From a virus: a stretch of DNA of 64,000 nt. The notes under the pieces are model-generated. The model was given only the letters and a program-made list of their open reading frames with translations. It had not been told where the DNA came from and did not search any database. Location: positions 62,001 to 126,000 of the IMG/VR virus record IMGVR_UViG_3300046787_000390. One strand, 5' to 3'. A program made the position numbers and the translations under genes. Below are positions 51,910-59,619 of this stretch, piece after piece (position 1 is the stretch's first letter; each line of letters starts with the position of its first letter).

Positions 51910-53906
51910 TGGTCATCGGACAACTAAGTTCAGTTAATTTAATTGCAGCAGCAGGTATACTTGGCAACATAGGCGGTTATCCACTTGGGCCCAATGCAGT
52001 GATGACAGCAAATATTGCAACATATGATGATATTAATGTTATTGCCCAGTTTACTAATGTCAAAATAAGTGGTAATATTTTATCTAACACTACTGCAATC
52101 TCACTTGACAATTTAGCTAGTAATATTTTTCCAGTATTAACAAACGCGATACCCGTCGATTATATTAGCTCACTCGGTAACACACCGGCTACAGGATTTA
52201 CTACCGGTGTGTTAGTGCCACATGTTAACTACATAATGGGCAACGGCGACCCGGGCATTTTTGAACAAGTGTTGGCATTGTCTGATTCATATGTTGTTAC
52301 AAATAATCTAATGATCAACACTGCACGTAACGCAAACAATTTATCTGCGGTTACAACTTATCAATCCCAAGACGTAACTGTAACCGGGGGATTGAGTCAA
52401 ATTACGCAGGCATTCCCAGAGTTCGGTGCTGATTTTGCATCGCTGGGGTTCGCAATTAATTTTGAAAAATTATCGAACCTCGGAAGTCCTCAAGCTCTGC
52501 TAGAGCAAATTTATTCTCGTGGTAGCGGCAAGTCTGAACTCAATACAGCTCTGCTTAATGCAGGGATACCTCAAAGTGTGCTAGATAATCTTGGCAATAT
52601 AAACATGACGCCGGAGCAACAAAAGATTGCATTTGATGTTATGACCAAGATTACCGGTTCTGCACTATTGCAAGTTCTTAGTTTACTAAAGGTTATAACT
52701 CGTGGAATAACCAATCTTGCTGATTTGCTGAACCCTGTTAAAGCATTTCCTAGAAGCTACAACACATTAACTGCACCGACATCTAACGGCGTTCGTGGAA
52801 TATATGTTAACAGTTCCGGAGCAGTGAATACCAATTTAGAAACAATATTGCCAAGAAATGTATTGGTGCCAATAAACGGCTACCAAAACGTGCAGAATAC
52901 ATATTCTCAATTAAAAAATATTATACCGCCAGACTGGGCATTGGCCAACAAAGCATTACAAGCAGGGCTTGAGCAAGCTACTACTATTTTTAATTCAAAC
53001 GGACCATTGTTTGGTGCCGCAACAAACGGACTAGAAAGTAACAAAGGACTTGATTTAATTAATGCACTCACTTCTCCGTTGCCGGCAGAAGTCAGCAGCT
53101 ATTTTGATAGCACTTTGTCCTCTGGTTCTGGAATCAATGGAACCTTCATACTTGCAGATTTAGTTGGCACGGCAGGCGGCTGGATAGTTAACGATAATTT
53201 ACCTATTGCAGTTTCGACGTTGGCTAATATGTCAAGCAACGGAAATTTAATTACATTGACCAATGGCACCAACGGTGTGTTTACAGTAATGCAAAATGCA
53301 CTCGACGGCGACTATACTATTGAAATTCCAGGAATACTTCCTGACCCTTCGACTTATTATGTAGAAATCCCATCTGGGTTGCCGGGTGCCGGAACGTACG
53401 GTGTCTCTGGCTCGCCGGGCGGCGCAATCAGTAATGCATTCGATGGCCCAGGAACGCCGGGCATTGGGTTGATACCTGCGGCATACTCATTAATCGGTAA
53501 TATCGTTGCTAATGCTACTGGCAATGTAACTATTGCAAATTCAGCGTGGTCTAACATCGCAGCACAAATAGCGTTTGAAAACTCTTCACAGACCCAAGCA
53601 AATATTGTTCCATCTAGTTTGATTGGTGGCACCAAGCCCACAACGCTGGCATTGAATATTGCGTCTTATGGCAAAGAAACCACAGTTGGCGGCGCAGCCT
53701 GGTTCTTGGAATCTGTTGCAAACACCTCAACACTTGGTGGTCAAGCTATTGTATCGACCATGCGAGAAGTTCGCAATCAAGGTAGATTACAAGAAGCTGG
53801 CATTCAACCTGATATTATTGTTAGTAGCGAAGGGGTTGAACCTCAACAAACTTTCTCTGCCGGTCAGTACACAGTAGCAGAAGCAGTAGCACAAAAAATC
53901 ATCTAA
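51909..53906 (+). CDS. Large virion-type protein after PAAR
   Basis: The 665-residue protein is rich in Asn, Gly, Ala and Ile with few charged residues, and has many short strands (TANIATYDDINVIAQFTNVK). A Gly/Pro-rich stretch occurs near residue 490-520 (PSGLPGAGTYGVSG). Placement after PAAR suggests a baseplate hub or spike-associated role. No specific family recognised. Confidence 0.6.
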   Translation: MVIGQLSSVNLIAAAGILGNIGGYPLGPNAVMTANIATYDDINVIAQFTNVKISGNILSNTTAISLDNLASNIFPVLTNAIPVDYISSLGNTPATGFTTGVLVPHVNYIMGNGDPGIFEQVLALSDSYVVTNNLMINTARNANNLSAVTTYQSQDVTVTGGLSQITQAFPEFGADFASLGFAINFEKLSNLGSPQALLEQIYSRGSGKSELNTALLNAGIPQSVLDNLGNINMTPEQQKIAFDVMTKITGSALLQVLSLLKVITRGITNLADLLNPVKAFPRSYNTLTAPTSNGVRGIYVNSSGAVNTNLETILPRNVLVPINGYQNVQNTYSQLKNIIPPDWALANKALQAGLEQATTIFNSNGPLFGAATNGLESNKGLDLINALTSPLPAEVSSYFDSTLSSGSGINGTFILADLVGTAGGWIVNDNLPIAVSTLANMSSNGNLITLTNGTNGVFTVMQNALDGDYTIEIPGILPDPSTYYVEIPSGLPGAGTYGVSGSPGGAISNAFDGPGTPGIGLIPAAYSLIGNIVANATGNVTIANSAWSNIAAQIAFENSSQTQANIVPSSLIGGTKPTTLALNIASYGKETTVGGAAWFLESVANTSTLGGQAIVSTMREVRNQGRLQEAGIQPDIIVSSEGVEPQQTFSAGQYTVAEAVAQKII

Positions 53907-53911
53907 AACGG

Positions 53912-53940
53912 TTGACCAAAAACTCCTGATCTCTTATACT
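53912..53940 (+). promoter_or_regulatory. Early sigma70 promoter
   Basis: AAAACGG leads into TTGACC (53912-53917), a 17-base spacer and TATACT (53935-53940). It opens the early region. Confidence 0.85.
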
Positions 53941-53967
53941 ATAACTGTAGTAAGAAAGGAGCCCAAA

Positions 53968-54162
53968 ATGGCAGAAGTTAAACTCGCAGGACTGTATAAA
54001 GTCACAGTTACTGAATATGAGTCAGGTTGGGGGCAACGTACTGATCCTGAGGACACTAAATTCTTTACAACCTACGAAGAAGCTGTTGCATACAAAAAGC
54101 ACTGGGAAACGGGCGGTACACCAGAGTACTACTTCCGTGCTAGTATTGAACAAGTAGTGTAA
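53968..54162 (+). CDS. Small early protein
   Basis: A 64-residue protein (AEVKLAGLYKVTVTEYESGWGQ) preceded by AAGGAG. Tyr-rich, mixed charge, no motif. Early promoter suggests a host-interaction role. Confidence 0.65.
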   Translation: MAEVKLAGLYKVTVTEYESGWGQRTDPEDTKFFTTYEEAVAYKKHWETGGTPEYYFRASIEQVV

Positions 54163-54182
54163 AGTATACATTTTTCCATCCT

Positions 54183-54213
54183 AAAAAGTAGTACTTTTGT
54201 AGTATTACTTTTT
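54183..54213 (+). terminator. Hairpin with T tail
   Basis: AAAAAGTAGTAC (54183-54194) pairs with GTATTACTTTTT (54202-54213) with one G-T wobble. The T run is part of the stem and precedes the next -35 box by two bases. Confidence 0.8.
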
Positions 54214-54215
54214 GG

Positions 54216-54244
54216 TTGACCAAATACTCTATTTCGGTTATAAT
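54216..54244 (+). promoter_or_regulatory. Early sigma70 promoter, probably leaderless
   Basis: TTGACC (54216-54221), a 17-base spacer and TATAAT (54239-54244). The ATG is at 54251, seven bases from the -10 box, so the mRNA should start at or next to the ATG. Confidence 0.85.
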
Positions 54245-54250
54245 ACATGT

Positions 54251-54577
54251 ATGGAAATTAAAAAGCAATCACGTAAACGCCGTCAAGATACCAAGCATGC
54301 TGTCTACTGCATCACTAACACGGTGACAGGTGAACAGTATGTGGGTATCACAGTTTGCGGCCAGCAAGTTCGCAAAGCACTCAAGGTGCGTATCCAAAAG
54401 CACGTTCGCCGCGCAGTTACAGAAAACAAGACCTGGGCACTTTGCGAGTCGATCCGCACTTACGGTGCAGAATCGTTTACTTACGGCGTGCTTGAATTGG
54501 TACGTGGTCGCAAGCCAGCTCACGCTCGTGAACGTGAACTGATCCGTGAATTTGCACCAGCTCTGAACACCCACTAA
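54251..54577 (+). CDS. Small GIY-YIG nuclease
   Basis: The 108-residue protein has AVYCITNTVTGEQYVGIT, a GIY-YIG-type pair of strands, then KVRIQKHVRRA (catalytic-type Arg region), TYGAESFTYGVLE, and the Glu-Asn end ERELIREFAPALN. All conserved positions are present. The N terminus is strongly basic (KKQSRKRRQ). It may be a free-standing homing-type or host-DNA nuclease. It is likely translated without a leader. Confidence 0.75.
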   Translation: MEIKKQSRKRRQDTKHAVYCITNTVTGEQYVGITVCGQQVRKALKVRIQKHVRRAVTENKTWALCESIRTYGAESFTYGVLELVRGRKPAHARERELIREFAPALNTH

Positions 54578-54582
54578 AACGG

Positions 54583-54611
54583 TTGACCAAAATTTACCGA
54601 TTTGCTATAAT
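54583..54611 (+). promoter_or_regulatory. Early sigma70 promoter (conserved spacer)
   Basis: TTGACC (54583-54588), spacer ending ACCGATTTGC, and TATAAT (54606-54611), followed by ATACACATAAAG. Confidence 0.87.
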
Positions 54612-54641
54612 ATACACATAAAGAAACAAAAGGTGCTCAAG

Positions 54642-54788
54642 ATGAAAGTAAAAGAATTGATAGAGCTGTTGTCCAAGTTTGATGGTGAGTCCGAGTTGCG
54701 TGGCTCTTACAACGGCGGCGAGTATGAGTCCGTTTTGGACTTTTTAAAAGTAGAAGAAGTTGACGGCAAGGTTTGGTTGTTGGACTAA
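54642..54788 (+). CDS. Small early protein
   Basis: A 48-residue acidic product (MKVKELIELLSKFDGESELR...). The first helix followed by a GGE/beta hairpin resembles other small phage early proteins. Unknown. Confidence 0.6.
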   Translation: MKVKELIELLSKFDGESELRGSYNGGEYESVLDFLKVEEVDGKVWLLD

Positions 54789-54798
54789 GGAGTAATGT

Positions 54799-55038
54799 AT
54801 GTCTAAGATTACACTTGAAAAAGGTTCGTGGGGCGACTATACTGCCTACATTGACGGTGTAGAAGTCAAATGTGAATCGGGTAGCATTAAACTTGATCGT
54901 GCCGATTTGCTCGAAGAAGTTCTTGCACAAATGGGCATCGAAGTTGAAACTCGATTCCACTATTATGTGACCCGCGAAGTGGACGGCAAGGAACGTGGTG
55001 TGCGTGTGGACCGTGTTGAATCTAACATGAAAGCCTAA
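54799..55038 (+). CDS. Small early protein
   Basis: A 79-residue protein (SKITLEKGSWGDYTAYIDGV...) started after AAGGAG (54787-54792). It ends ESNMKA, encoded by a 21-base repeat that recurs in the next gene. Unknown. Confidence 0.65.
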   Translation: MSKITLEKGSWGDYTAYIDGVEVKCESGSIKLDRADLLEEVLAQMGIEVETRFHYYVTREVDGKERGVRVDRVESNMKA

Positions 55039-55043
55039 CATGA
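55023..55043. repeat. Direct repeat, copy 1 (gene junction)
   Basis: A 21-base sequence beginning TAACATGAAAGCC is identical at 55213-55233. Each copy covers the end of one gene and the start of the next. Confidence 0.85.
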
Positions 55044-55228
55044 TTCCCGATAACTTAGTAGAACAAGCAAAACAACTCATTCAACGTAATCCCGGAACGA
55101 GACTCGATTGGGCACATGCTAACACAGAAGCTCGCACGTTGATGCTGATGCAAAAAGTTTATGACATCGGGTTTGACAATGGTTATGAACACCGCAAAAA
55201 AGTTGAAGCTAGTAACATGAAAGCCTAA
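55040..55228 (+). CDS. Small early protein
   Basis: A 62-residue helical product (IPDNLVEQAKQLIQRNPGTR...) ending in ASNMKA, the same repeat-encoded tail as its upstream neighbour. Unknown. Confidence 0.65.
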   Translation: MIPDNLVEQAKQLIQRNPGTRLDWAHANTEARTLMLMQKVYDIGFDNGYEHRKKVEASNMKA

Positions 55229-55233
55229 CATGA
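55213..55233. repeat. Direct repeat, copy 2 (gene junction)
   Basis: Identical to the copy at 55023-55043. The two copies bracket one small gene. Confidence 0.85.
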
Positions 55234-55505
55234 ATTTCAAACTCAAAGTTGGTGATGTTTGTAAACTGAATGAAGTGATTCCCGGCATTCATAAGTGCGA
55301 CGACTGGAAGACAGGTTTATATCGTGTAACAAACATCTGGGCTCTAGGCTGTGTTGGCAAAGATCGAGAAGACCCACGCCGCCAAAGCTATAAGTTTGAG
55401 AAAATCAAAAAAGACGGTACAGTTTACAAAAGTTTCAACAACGGATATCGTTGCCAAGCATGGGATAAAATGATTGACGAAGGTCGAGTGGAGATTGTAA
55501 AATGA
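55230..55505 (+). CDS. Small early protein
   Basis: A 91-residue protein (NFKLKVGDVCKLNEVIPGIH...) with three Cys and a basic middle. VGDV...GLYRVTNIW and the C-terminal EGRVEIVK give a beta-barrel look. Unknown. Confidence 0.65.
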   Translation: MNFKLKVGDVCKLNEVIPGIHKCDDWKTGLYRVTNIWALGCVGKDREDPRRQSYKFEKIKKDGTVYKSFNNGYRCQAWDKMIDEGRVEIVK

Positions 55506-55633
55506 AAGTCTGGCTCGTTTTTCGCAATGAAAAAATTGAATCTGTGTTTTACACAAAAGAAACAGCAGAGATTTTTGTTAAAGCATACGGCGGTTGGAAC
55601 ACTTGGAAGATTGTTGAAAAGGATGTGATATGA
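55502..55633 (+). CDS. Small early protein
   Basis: A 43-residue protein (MKVWLVFRNEKIESVFYTKE...). ATGA overlap on both sides. It resembles very short phage proteins with a beta-beta-alpha hairpin plan. Unknown. Confidence 0.55.
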   Translation: MKVWLVFRNEKIESVFYTKETAEIFVKAYGGWNTWKIVEKDVI

Positions 55634-55767
55634 AAACATTTACAATCAAAGGTTATGTCAACGGTGTATTGATGGCAGAGGAATGTTCAGTAGAAGAATC
55701 TGAAGTGCAAGAAGTTGTTGATGAACTTGAGTCAGAAGGTTTTGTTTGCGAAGTAGAGGAGAGTTAA
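55630..55767 (+). CDS. Small acidic early protein
   Basis: A 45-residue protein (MKTFTIKGYVNGVLMAEECS...), with an acidic C terminus. ATGA overlap with the previous gene. Unknown. Confidence 0.55.
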   Translation: MKTFTIKGYVNGVLMAEECSVEESEVQEVVDELESEGFVCEVEES

Positions 55768-55768
55768 A

Positions 55769-55912
55769 ATGTTTATGCTCGAAGTGTCGAACAATGGGCA
55801 TTGGGAAACCATTGCAGAGTTTTTTGAATCTGCGGAAGACGCAGAACTTTATTACCAGCACCAACTCGGTGGCTTTGAGAGCTATCGTGTGGTTGAAGCA
55901 GAAGAGGTGTAA
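55769..55912 (+). CDS. Small acidic early protein
   Basis: A 47-residue protein (MFMLEVSNNGHWETIAEFFE...) starting one base after the previous stop. It resembles the preceding two in size and charge, so they may be diverged duplicates. Unknown. Confidence 0.55.
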   Translation: MFMLEVSNNGHWETIAEFFESAEDAELYYQHQLGGFESYRVVEAEEV

Positions 55913-55913
55913 T

Positions 55914-56222
55914 ATGAAAGTCATTGCACAAATTAACGAAAACACAGTATTGTGTGAGGTAGCAGTTAATGAGATTGGTCGCTTGCATGGCGTATCTGGC
56001 CGCTATGACAGTGCCTGGAACAAGGTATGGGTCTCGGTTGGTGCCGAGCACGACATGACATCAGCATTTGCTGCGGTAGATACTTTGCGTGGATTTGATG
56101 CAGCACAATTTCGCTATGTCAAACAACGTATAGATGAAATGTCCGATCAATTTGAAAAGGTTAAAACAGCTTACGAAAAGTTAACCTTGTTTGACAAGTT
56201 ATCCGAAGACTCGATCAAATAA
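55914..56222 (+). CDS. Small early protein
   Basis: A 102-residue protein starting at ATG 55914 (MKVIAQINENTVLCEVAVNE). It has a beta N-terminal half (WNKVWVSVGAEH) and a helical, charged C terminus (SDQFEKVKTAYEKLTLFDKL). Unknown. Confidence 0.65.
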   Translation: MKVIAQINENTVLCEVAVNEIGRLHGVSGRYDSAWNKVWVSVGAEHDMTSAFAAVDTLRGFDAAQFRYVKQRIDEMSDQFEKVKTAYEKLTLFDKLSEDSIK

Positions 56223-56233
56223 TACCAAACCGC

Positions 56234-56262
56234 TTGGCACAAAATATAGGTTCTGCTATAAT
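56234..56262 (+). promoter_or_regulatory. Early sigma70 promoter
   Basis: TTGGCA (56234-56239), a 17-base spacer and TATAAT (56257-56262). It differs in the -35 from the family, so it may be weaker. Confidence 0.75.
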
Positions 56263-56285
56263 ATTGCATATCAACAAGGATACCA

Positions 56286-56558
56286 ATGATGAACAAAGAA
56301 ATTGAACTAGTACCTGGTGGTGGCAACTACTACATGGCAATGGCATTCCACTGGGCATTTGTTGCCGTCTTTATTGCGCCAGTGGCTGTTGCGATCCTGC
56401 TTGCAATCGTTAACCCGCTTTGGTTCCGCGATGACTTTTTCCGTTGGATCGAAAACGGAGTAAACAAGTTGAGCCGTTGGCGCAACTACAAAAAGTATCA
56501 CATCTACTTGGGCACAGACCCTAAAATGTGGCACACACTCAAAGGTGATCTAAAGTAA
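56286..56558 (+). CDS. Small membrane protein
   Basis: A 90-residue protein with one long hydrophobic segment (HWAFVAVFIAPVAVAILLAIV) and a basic C-terminal half (WRNYKKYHIYLG). It is probably an inner-membrane protein. ATG 56286 and 56289 are both possible. Unknown role. Confidence 0.65.
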   Translation: MMNKEIELVPGGGNYYMAMAFHWAFVAVFIAPVAVAILLAIVNPLWFRDDFFRWIENGVNKLSRWRNYKKYHIYLGTDPKMWHTLKGDLK

Positions 56559-56572
56559 TACTCAAGTATTAC
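56555..56572 (+). terminator. Hairpin at gene end
   Basis: GTAATACT and AGTATTAC form an 8-bp stem with a 2-base gap (so a practical loop of four) over the stop codon. The tail ATTTTG is weakly T-rich. Confidence 0.5.
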
Positions 56573-56588
56573 ATTTTGTAACCCTAGA

Positions 56589-56613
56589 AACCCGCTTGAT
56601 TGGCGGGTTTTTG
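56589..56613 (+). terminator. Rho-independent terminator
   Basis: AACCCGC (56589-56595) pairs with GCGGGTT (56603-56609) and is followed by TTTG. It ends two bases before the next -35 box. Confidence 0.85.
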
Positions 56614-56614
56614 T

Positions 56615-56643
56615 TTGACCAAAAATGCCCGATTTGCTATAAT
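56615..56643 (+). promoter_or_regulatory. Early sigma70 promoter (conserved spacer)
   Basis: TTGACC (56615-56620), spacer AAAAATGCCCGATTTGC, TATAAT (56638-56643), then ATACACATAC. Confidence 0.87.
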
Positions 56644-56673
56644 ATACACATACAAAGCAAAAAGGAGTTTGAT

Positions 56674-57039
56674 ATGGCCCGTGAAACAAAAGCACAACGC
56701 GAAGAACGTCTGGAACTAGAAGCGGCGCAACGACTCGAAGTTGCTAAGGCTACTTATGTTGAACGCATGATGGCAATCCTACGCCGTGCTTCTAAACAGA
56801 ACTTTGAACTGGACGTTTCAGAGTCAATGCGATTCCTGGTCACTGATCGAGACGGCCGCGAAGACTACTTTTATGTAAGTCCTGCATGGAACCAATCAGC
56901 TGATATGGAGCTTGTTGAGCTTGAGCAATCTGTAGAGTGGAAAGAGGAACGTGCCGCAGAAGCAGAGCGTCAATATAACTTGCGTAAAAATGCCCTGGCT
57001 AAGCTCACTGACGAAGAACGCAAAGCATTGAGTTTGTAA
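56674..57039 (+). CDS. Coiled-coil early protein with conserved C-terminal motif
   Basis: A 121-residue charged protein with a long helix (ARETKAQREERLELEAAQRL), a small beta segment (DFYFYVSPAWN-like) and a C-terminal ALAKLTDEERKALSL. The same kind of ending is found at 57529. AAGGAG precedes ATG 56674. Unknown. Confidence 0.65.
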   Translation: MARETKAQREERLELEAAQRLEVAKATYVERMMAILRRASKQNFELDVSESMRFLVTDRDGREDYFYVSPAWNQSADMELVELEQSVEWKEERAAEAERQYNLRKNALAKLTDEERKALSL

Positions 57040-57043
57040 ACGG

Positions 57044-57072
57044 TTGACCAGAATTTACCGATTTGCTATAAT
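57044..57072 (+). promoter_or_regulatory. Early sigma70 promoter (conserved spacer)
   Basis: AAACGG then TTGACC (57044-57049), spacer AGAATTTACCGATTTGC and TATAAT (57067-57072), then ATACACATAAAG. Confidence 0.87.
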
Positions 57073-57102
57073 ATACACATAAAGAAACAAAAGGAACTTG
57101 AT

Positions 57103-57525
57103 ATGACAATGCCCGCAGGACGATATTATGTTGGTGATCTGTGCTATGTTATGCACCCTGAATGGGACGAAGTTTGTAATTTGTTCTTCCCGGCTAATCA
57201 TCCACCACGTGGTGTTGAAGGTGAGTTCACTCTCAAAGACGGTCGCCGCTTTGCTAGTTTTGCCACAGCATATGGTGACGGTGGTTACCGTAGCAACATT
57301 GGTACTAGCCATTCAGTGGACGCTGGGATTATTGGTTGCATCCTTGTTGAAGACATTCGCGACGATGAAGCCAACGACATGGAAACGCTGGGTGCTATTG
57401 TAGAGTTCACAAAGCCTTTTGAAGTGTCGTCAGATGGACGTGTGCTAGTGTTTGGACATGTTGAAATTGACACTGGCTTCGACGATGACGAAGAAGAACA
57501 CGATTGTTTTGATGACGAGGAGTAA
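57103..57525 (+). CDS. Conserved-type early protein, acidic tail
   Basis: The 140-residue protein (PAGRYYVGDLCYVMHPEWDE..., then GEFTLKDGRRFASFATAYGD) resembles a small beta-sandwich family common in phages. It ends in a very acidic tail (DDDEEEHDCFDDEE). Unknown role. Confidence 0.7.
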   Translation: MTMPAGRYYVGDLCYVMHPEWDEVCNLFFPANHPPRGVEGEFTLKDGRRFASFATAYGDGGYRSNIGTSHSVDAGIIGCILVEDIRDDEANDMETLGAIVEFTKPFEVSSDGRVLVFGHVEIDTGFDDDEEEHDCFDDEE

Positions 57526-57528
57526 ATT

Positions 57529-57903
57529 ATGCCCTGCCAAAGTTATGATTCAAGTTGGGATGACGGTAGCGATGCTCGTAAAATTCGCGAGCTGAAAAAG
57601 CAAGCTGACATGCTGGCACGTATTGCCTGCAAGGCGCTAACTGAGCTCGAAGCTAACAAGATTGAAGACATGCTGTTGCTCCGCGACGACGAAGTTCGAG
57701 TGTGGTGGAAAAAGCACAAAGAAGATGACGCACGTGAGCAGGCTCAGCTTGCAGAAAAAGCTCGTCGTGAAAAAGCAAAGAAGGATGCACTAGCAAAACT
57801 TTCACCCGAAGAAAAGGAATTGTTGGGCTTGGGGTCCAAGTCGACTGCCAAACGCGGCTCAAAAGTTGCGTGGCCAACGATTGCTTGGAAAGAAGATGAA
57901 TAA
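57529..57903 (+). CDS. Coiled-coil early protein
   Basis: A 124-residue protein with a charged helix (REQAQLAEKARREKAKKDALAKL) and ending LSPEEKELLGLGS before a basic tail. The ALAKLS.EEK.LLGL motif matches the end of the 56674 protein. Unknown. Confidence 0.65.
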   Translation: MPCQSYDSSWDDGSDARKIRELKKQADMLARIACKALTELEANKIEDMLLLRDDEVRVWWKKHKEDDAREQAQLAEKARREKAKKDALAKLSPEEKELLGLGSKSTAKRGSKVAWPTIAWKEDE

Positions 57904-58629
57904 ATGATTATCACAGCATACAAATCAGAAGCAGACGGTAAGATCTTTGAGGACAAGAAGAAGTACCAGAACCACCTGCGTACACTTGCACGTCATCGTC
58001 TGTCCCAACGTAAACTGCAAATAGCAGAAGCAGAGAAAGATGCACTCTGGGCAGAACTCTACGAGCGTGAGCAAAGCATTGATGACTGGTGCCAAATGGT
58101 TATTGACAACCAGCACTTGTTCTGGGCAGAAGCTGCTCAAAGTGATTGGCGTGATTGGGATTGTGTTGGGAAGAAAAGTGGCCGGGGCAAAAATGCAATG
58201 GTTATCCCAATGCCAAAAGTTCTAAAAATCAATCACCGACTTCAATGGAACGACTCTGTTAGTAATAGCCACTCGAGTCCTGTAGGCGGCGTCACATGCT
58301 GGAGCAGTCACGAAGCCAAGGATGGTCGCCCACAAGGCTACCCAGGTTGGACTGGACACATTGAATGGCTTGTTGAATGGCCCAAGGAACTCGAAGGTAT
58401 GTATCTTGGTAGCGACTTGTTCTCTAAAGGCACATTCCGCACAGGTCGTCAACGTGCTAACACTGGCACAGGTGGCGGTGGCGGTGGACACTTCAACAAA
58501 GAGTTCAACACCTGGTGCCAGAATCCCAGCTACGACTTCAAGTTGTTTGCCGCAGACTGGCCCGGACTTGCTCGCTACTACGAAAAGCGTAAAATGTGGA
58601 AAACACTGAGCGACAAGGAATACGCATGA
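57904..58629 (+). CDS. Early protein with helical N terminus and Gly-rich loop
   Basis: The 241-residue protein starts at the base after the previous stop. It has a long charged helix (KKYQNHLRTLARHRLSQRKLQIAE), then a beta region with NTGTGGGGGGHFN, a glycine loop, and a final aromatic segment (WPGLARYYEKRKMWKTL). No family recognised. Confidence 0.65.
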   Translation: MIITAYKSEADGKIFEDKKKYQNHLRTLARHRLSQRKLQIAEAEKDALWAELYEREQSIDDWCQMVIDNQHLFWAEAAQSDWRDWDCVGKKSGRGKNAMVIPMPKVLKINHRLQWNDSVSNSHSSPVGGVTCWSSHEAKDGRPQGYPGWTGHIEWLVEWPKELEGMYLGSDLFSKGTFRTGRQRANTGTGGGGGGHFNKEFNTWCQNPSYDFKLFAADWPGLARYYEKRKMWKTLSDKEYA

Positions 58630-59039
58630 TCCCTGAAGATCACAAAACCGCAGTGATCAGTAATGGCATACACTTTATGCGAAGCATTACTGAAGCCTAC
58701 GGTGCCGATGAAGGGTTAAAGCTGTGGGATACCATTGCCAACACTCTTGACCCAGATGTCAAGGGACAGATCTTCATGGCCATGATTACTGGCAACTACA
58801 ACGATCGCATTCATCTGAAGAGTTTGTATCCTTCGGGACAATCTAATGCAGTAAGTTGTATCAAAACAATTCGTGAATGGGACAAGCGTGGGCTGGGCTT
58901 GAAAGAAGCCAAAGACATGTATGATCGTGTAAACTCTCGCACTGCTCGTCACGAGATCAGCAACGAATTCTTGCACATTCAACATGAAAAGTATCATCTT
59001 GCTTTGGCTGCATTGCGTAACACAGGATTTAATGTATGA
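58626..59039 (+). CDS. Protein with L7/L12 C-terminal-like segment
   Basis: A 137-residue protein. SCIKTIREWDKRGLGLKEAKD at about residues 82-102 matches the helix-turn of bacterial ribosomal protein L7/L12 (the KxIRE..GLGLKEAKD pattern). Phage proteins with this segment are known, with unclear role. Coupled at both ends by ATGA-type overlaps. Confidence 0.65.
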   Translation: MIPEDHKTAVISNGIHFMRSITEAYGADEGLKLWDTIANTLDPDVKGQIFMAMITGNYNDRIHLKSLYPSGQSNAVSCIKTIREWDKRGLGLKEAKDMYDRVNSRTARHEISNEFLHIQHEKYHLALAALRNTGFNV

Positions 59040-59344
59040 ACCGAGTTGTTAGAGACGGAATGGTTGCGGTGTTGTATTCGCCGGGTTATGGTGCTGGTTG
59101 GTTCTCTTGGAATACCAGTCGCCCGGAAATTTTGTTTGATCCTGCTATAGTTGAGTTAGTGGAACAGGAAAAGTGGGACGAGTTACAGGCATTTGTCACA
59201 CTCAAATATCCGGAGATCTACGCCGGCGGTTTGCGCGATTTGCAAATTTGGTGGCTCAAAGAAGGCACACAGTTTCAAGTAAACGAATACGATGGTAACG
59301 AACATATCGAAACTCGAGATACTGTGGATTGGATAACAGCATGA
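59036..59344 (+). CDS. Conserved-type phage protein
   Basis: The 102-residue protein (NRVVRDGMVAVLYSPGYGAGW...FDPAIVELVEQEKWDE) belongs to a wide group of small phage proteins with V.VLYSPG.GAGW. Function unknown. Confidence 0.75.
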   Translation: MNRVVRDGMVAVLYSPGYGAGWFSWNTSRPEILFDPAIVELVEQEKWDELQAFVTLKYPEIYAGGLRDLQIWWLKEGTQFQVNEYDGNEHIETRDTVDWITA

Positions 59345-59619
59345 AAGCAAAGTTTACTATTGTTGAACGAGATACTGAGAACAACATTGTGTTCTTGCAC
59401 GACAATGCATATGGGCACCATATGACCATCACCAACGATGCTGAACATGTTGTGGATTATTGTCGCTCACTATATGGCAATCGTGTTCGTGTTGTTTATC
59501 TAGACACCGATAACGAATGGTGGGAACTTGTGTGGACAATCGGACGCACTCACACGTATGTTGCTTTTAAACCCTGGCACGGTTTGGTGTGGGACAAACT
59601 AACAAAGGCAGAAGCATGA
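59341..59619 (+). CDS. Small early protein
   Basis: A 92-residue protein (MKAKFTIVERDTENNIVFLH...). Predicted mixed beta. ATGA overlap on both ends. No motif recognised. Confidence 0.65.
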   Translation: MKAKFTIVERDTENNIVFLHDNAYGHHMTITNDAEHVVDYCRSLYGNRVRVVYLDTDNEWWELVWTIGRTHTYVAFKPWHGLVWDKLTKAEA

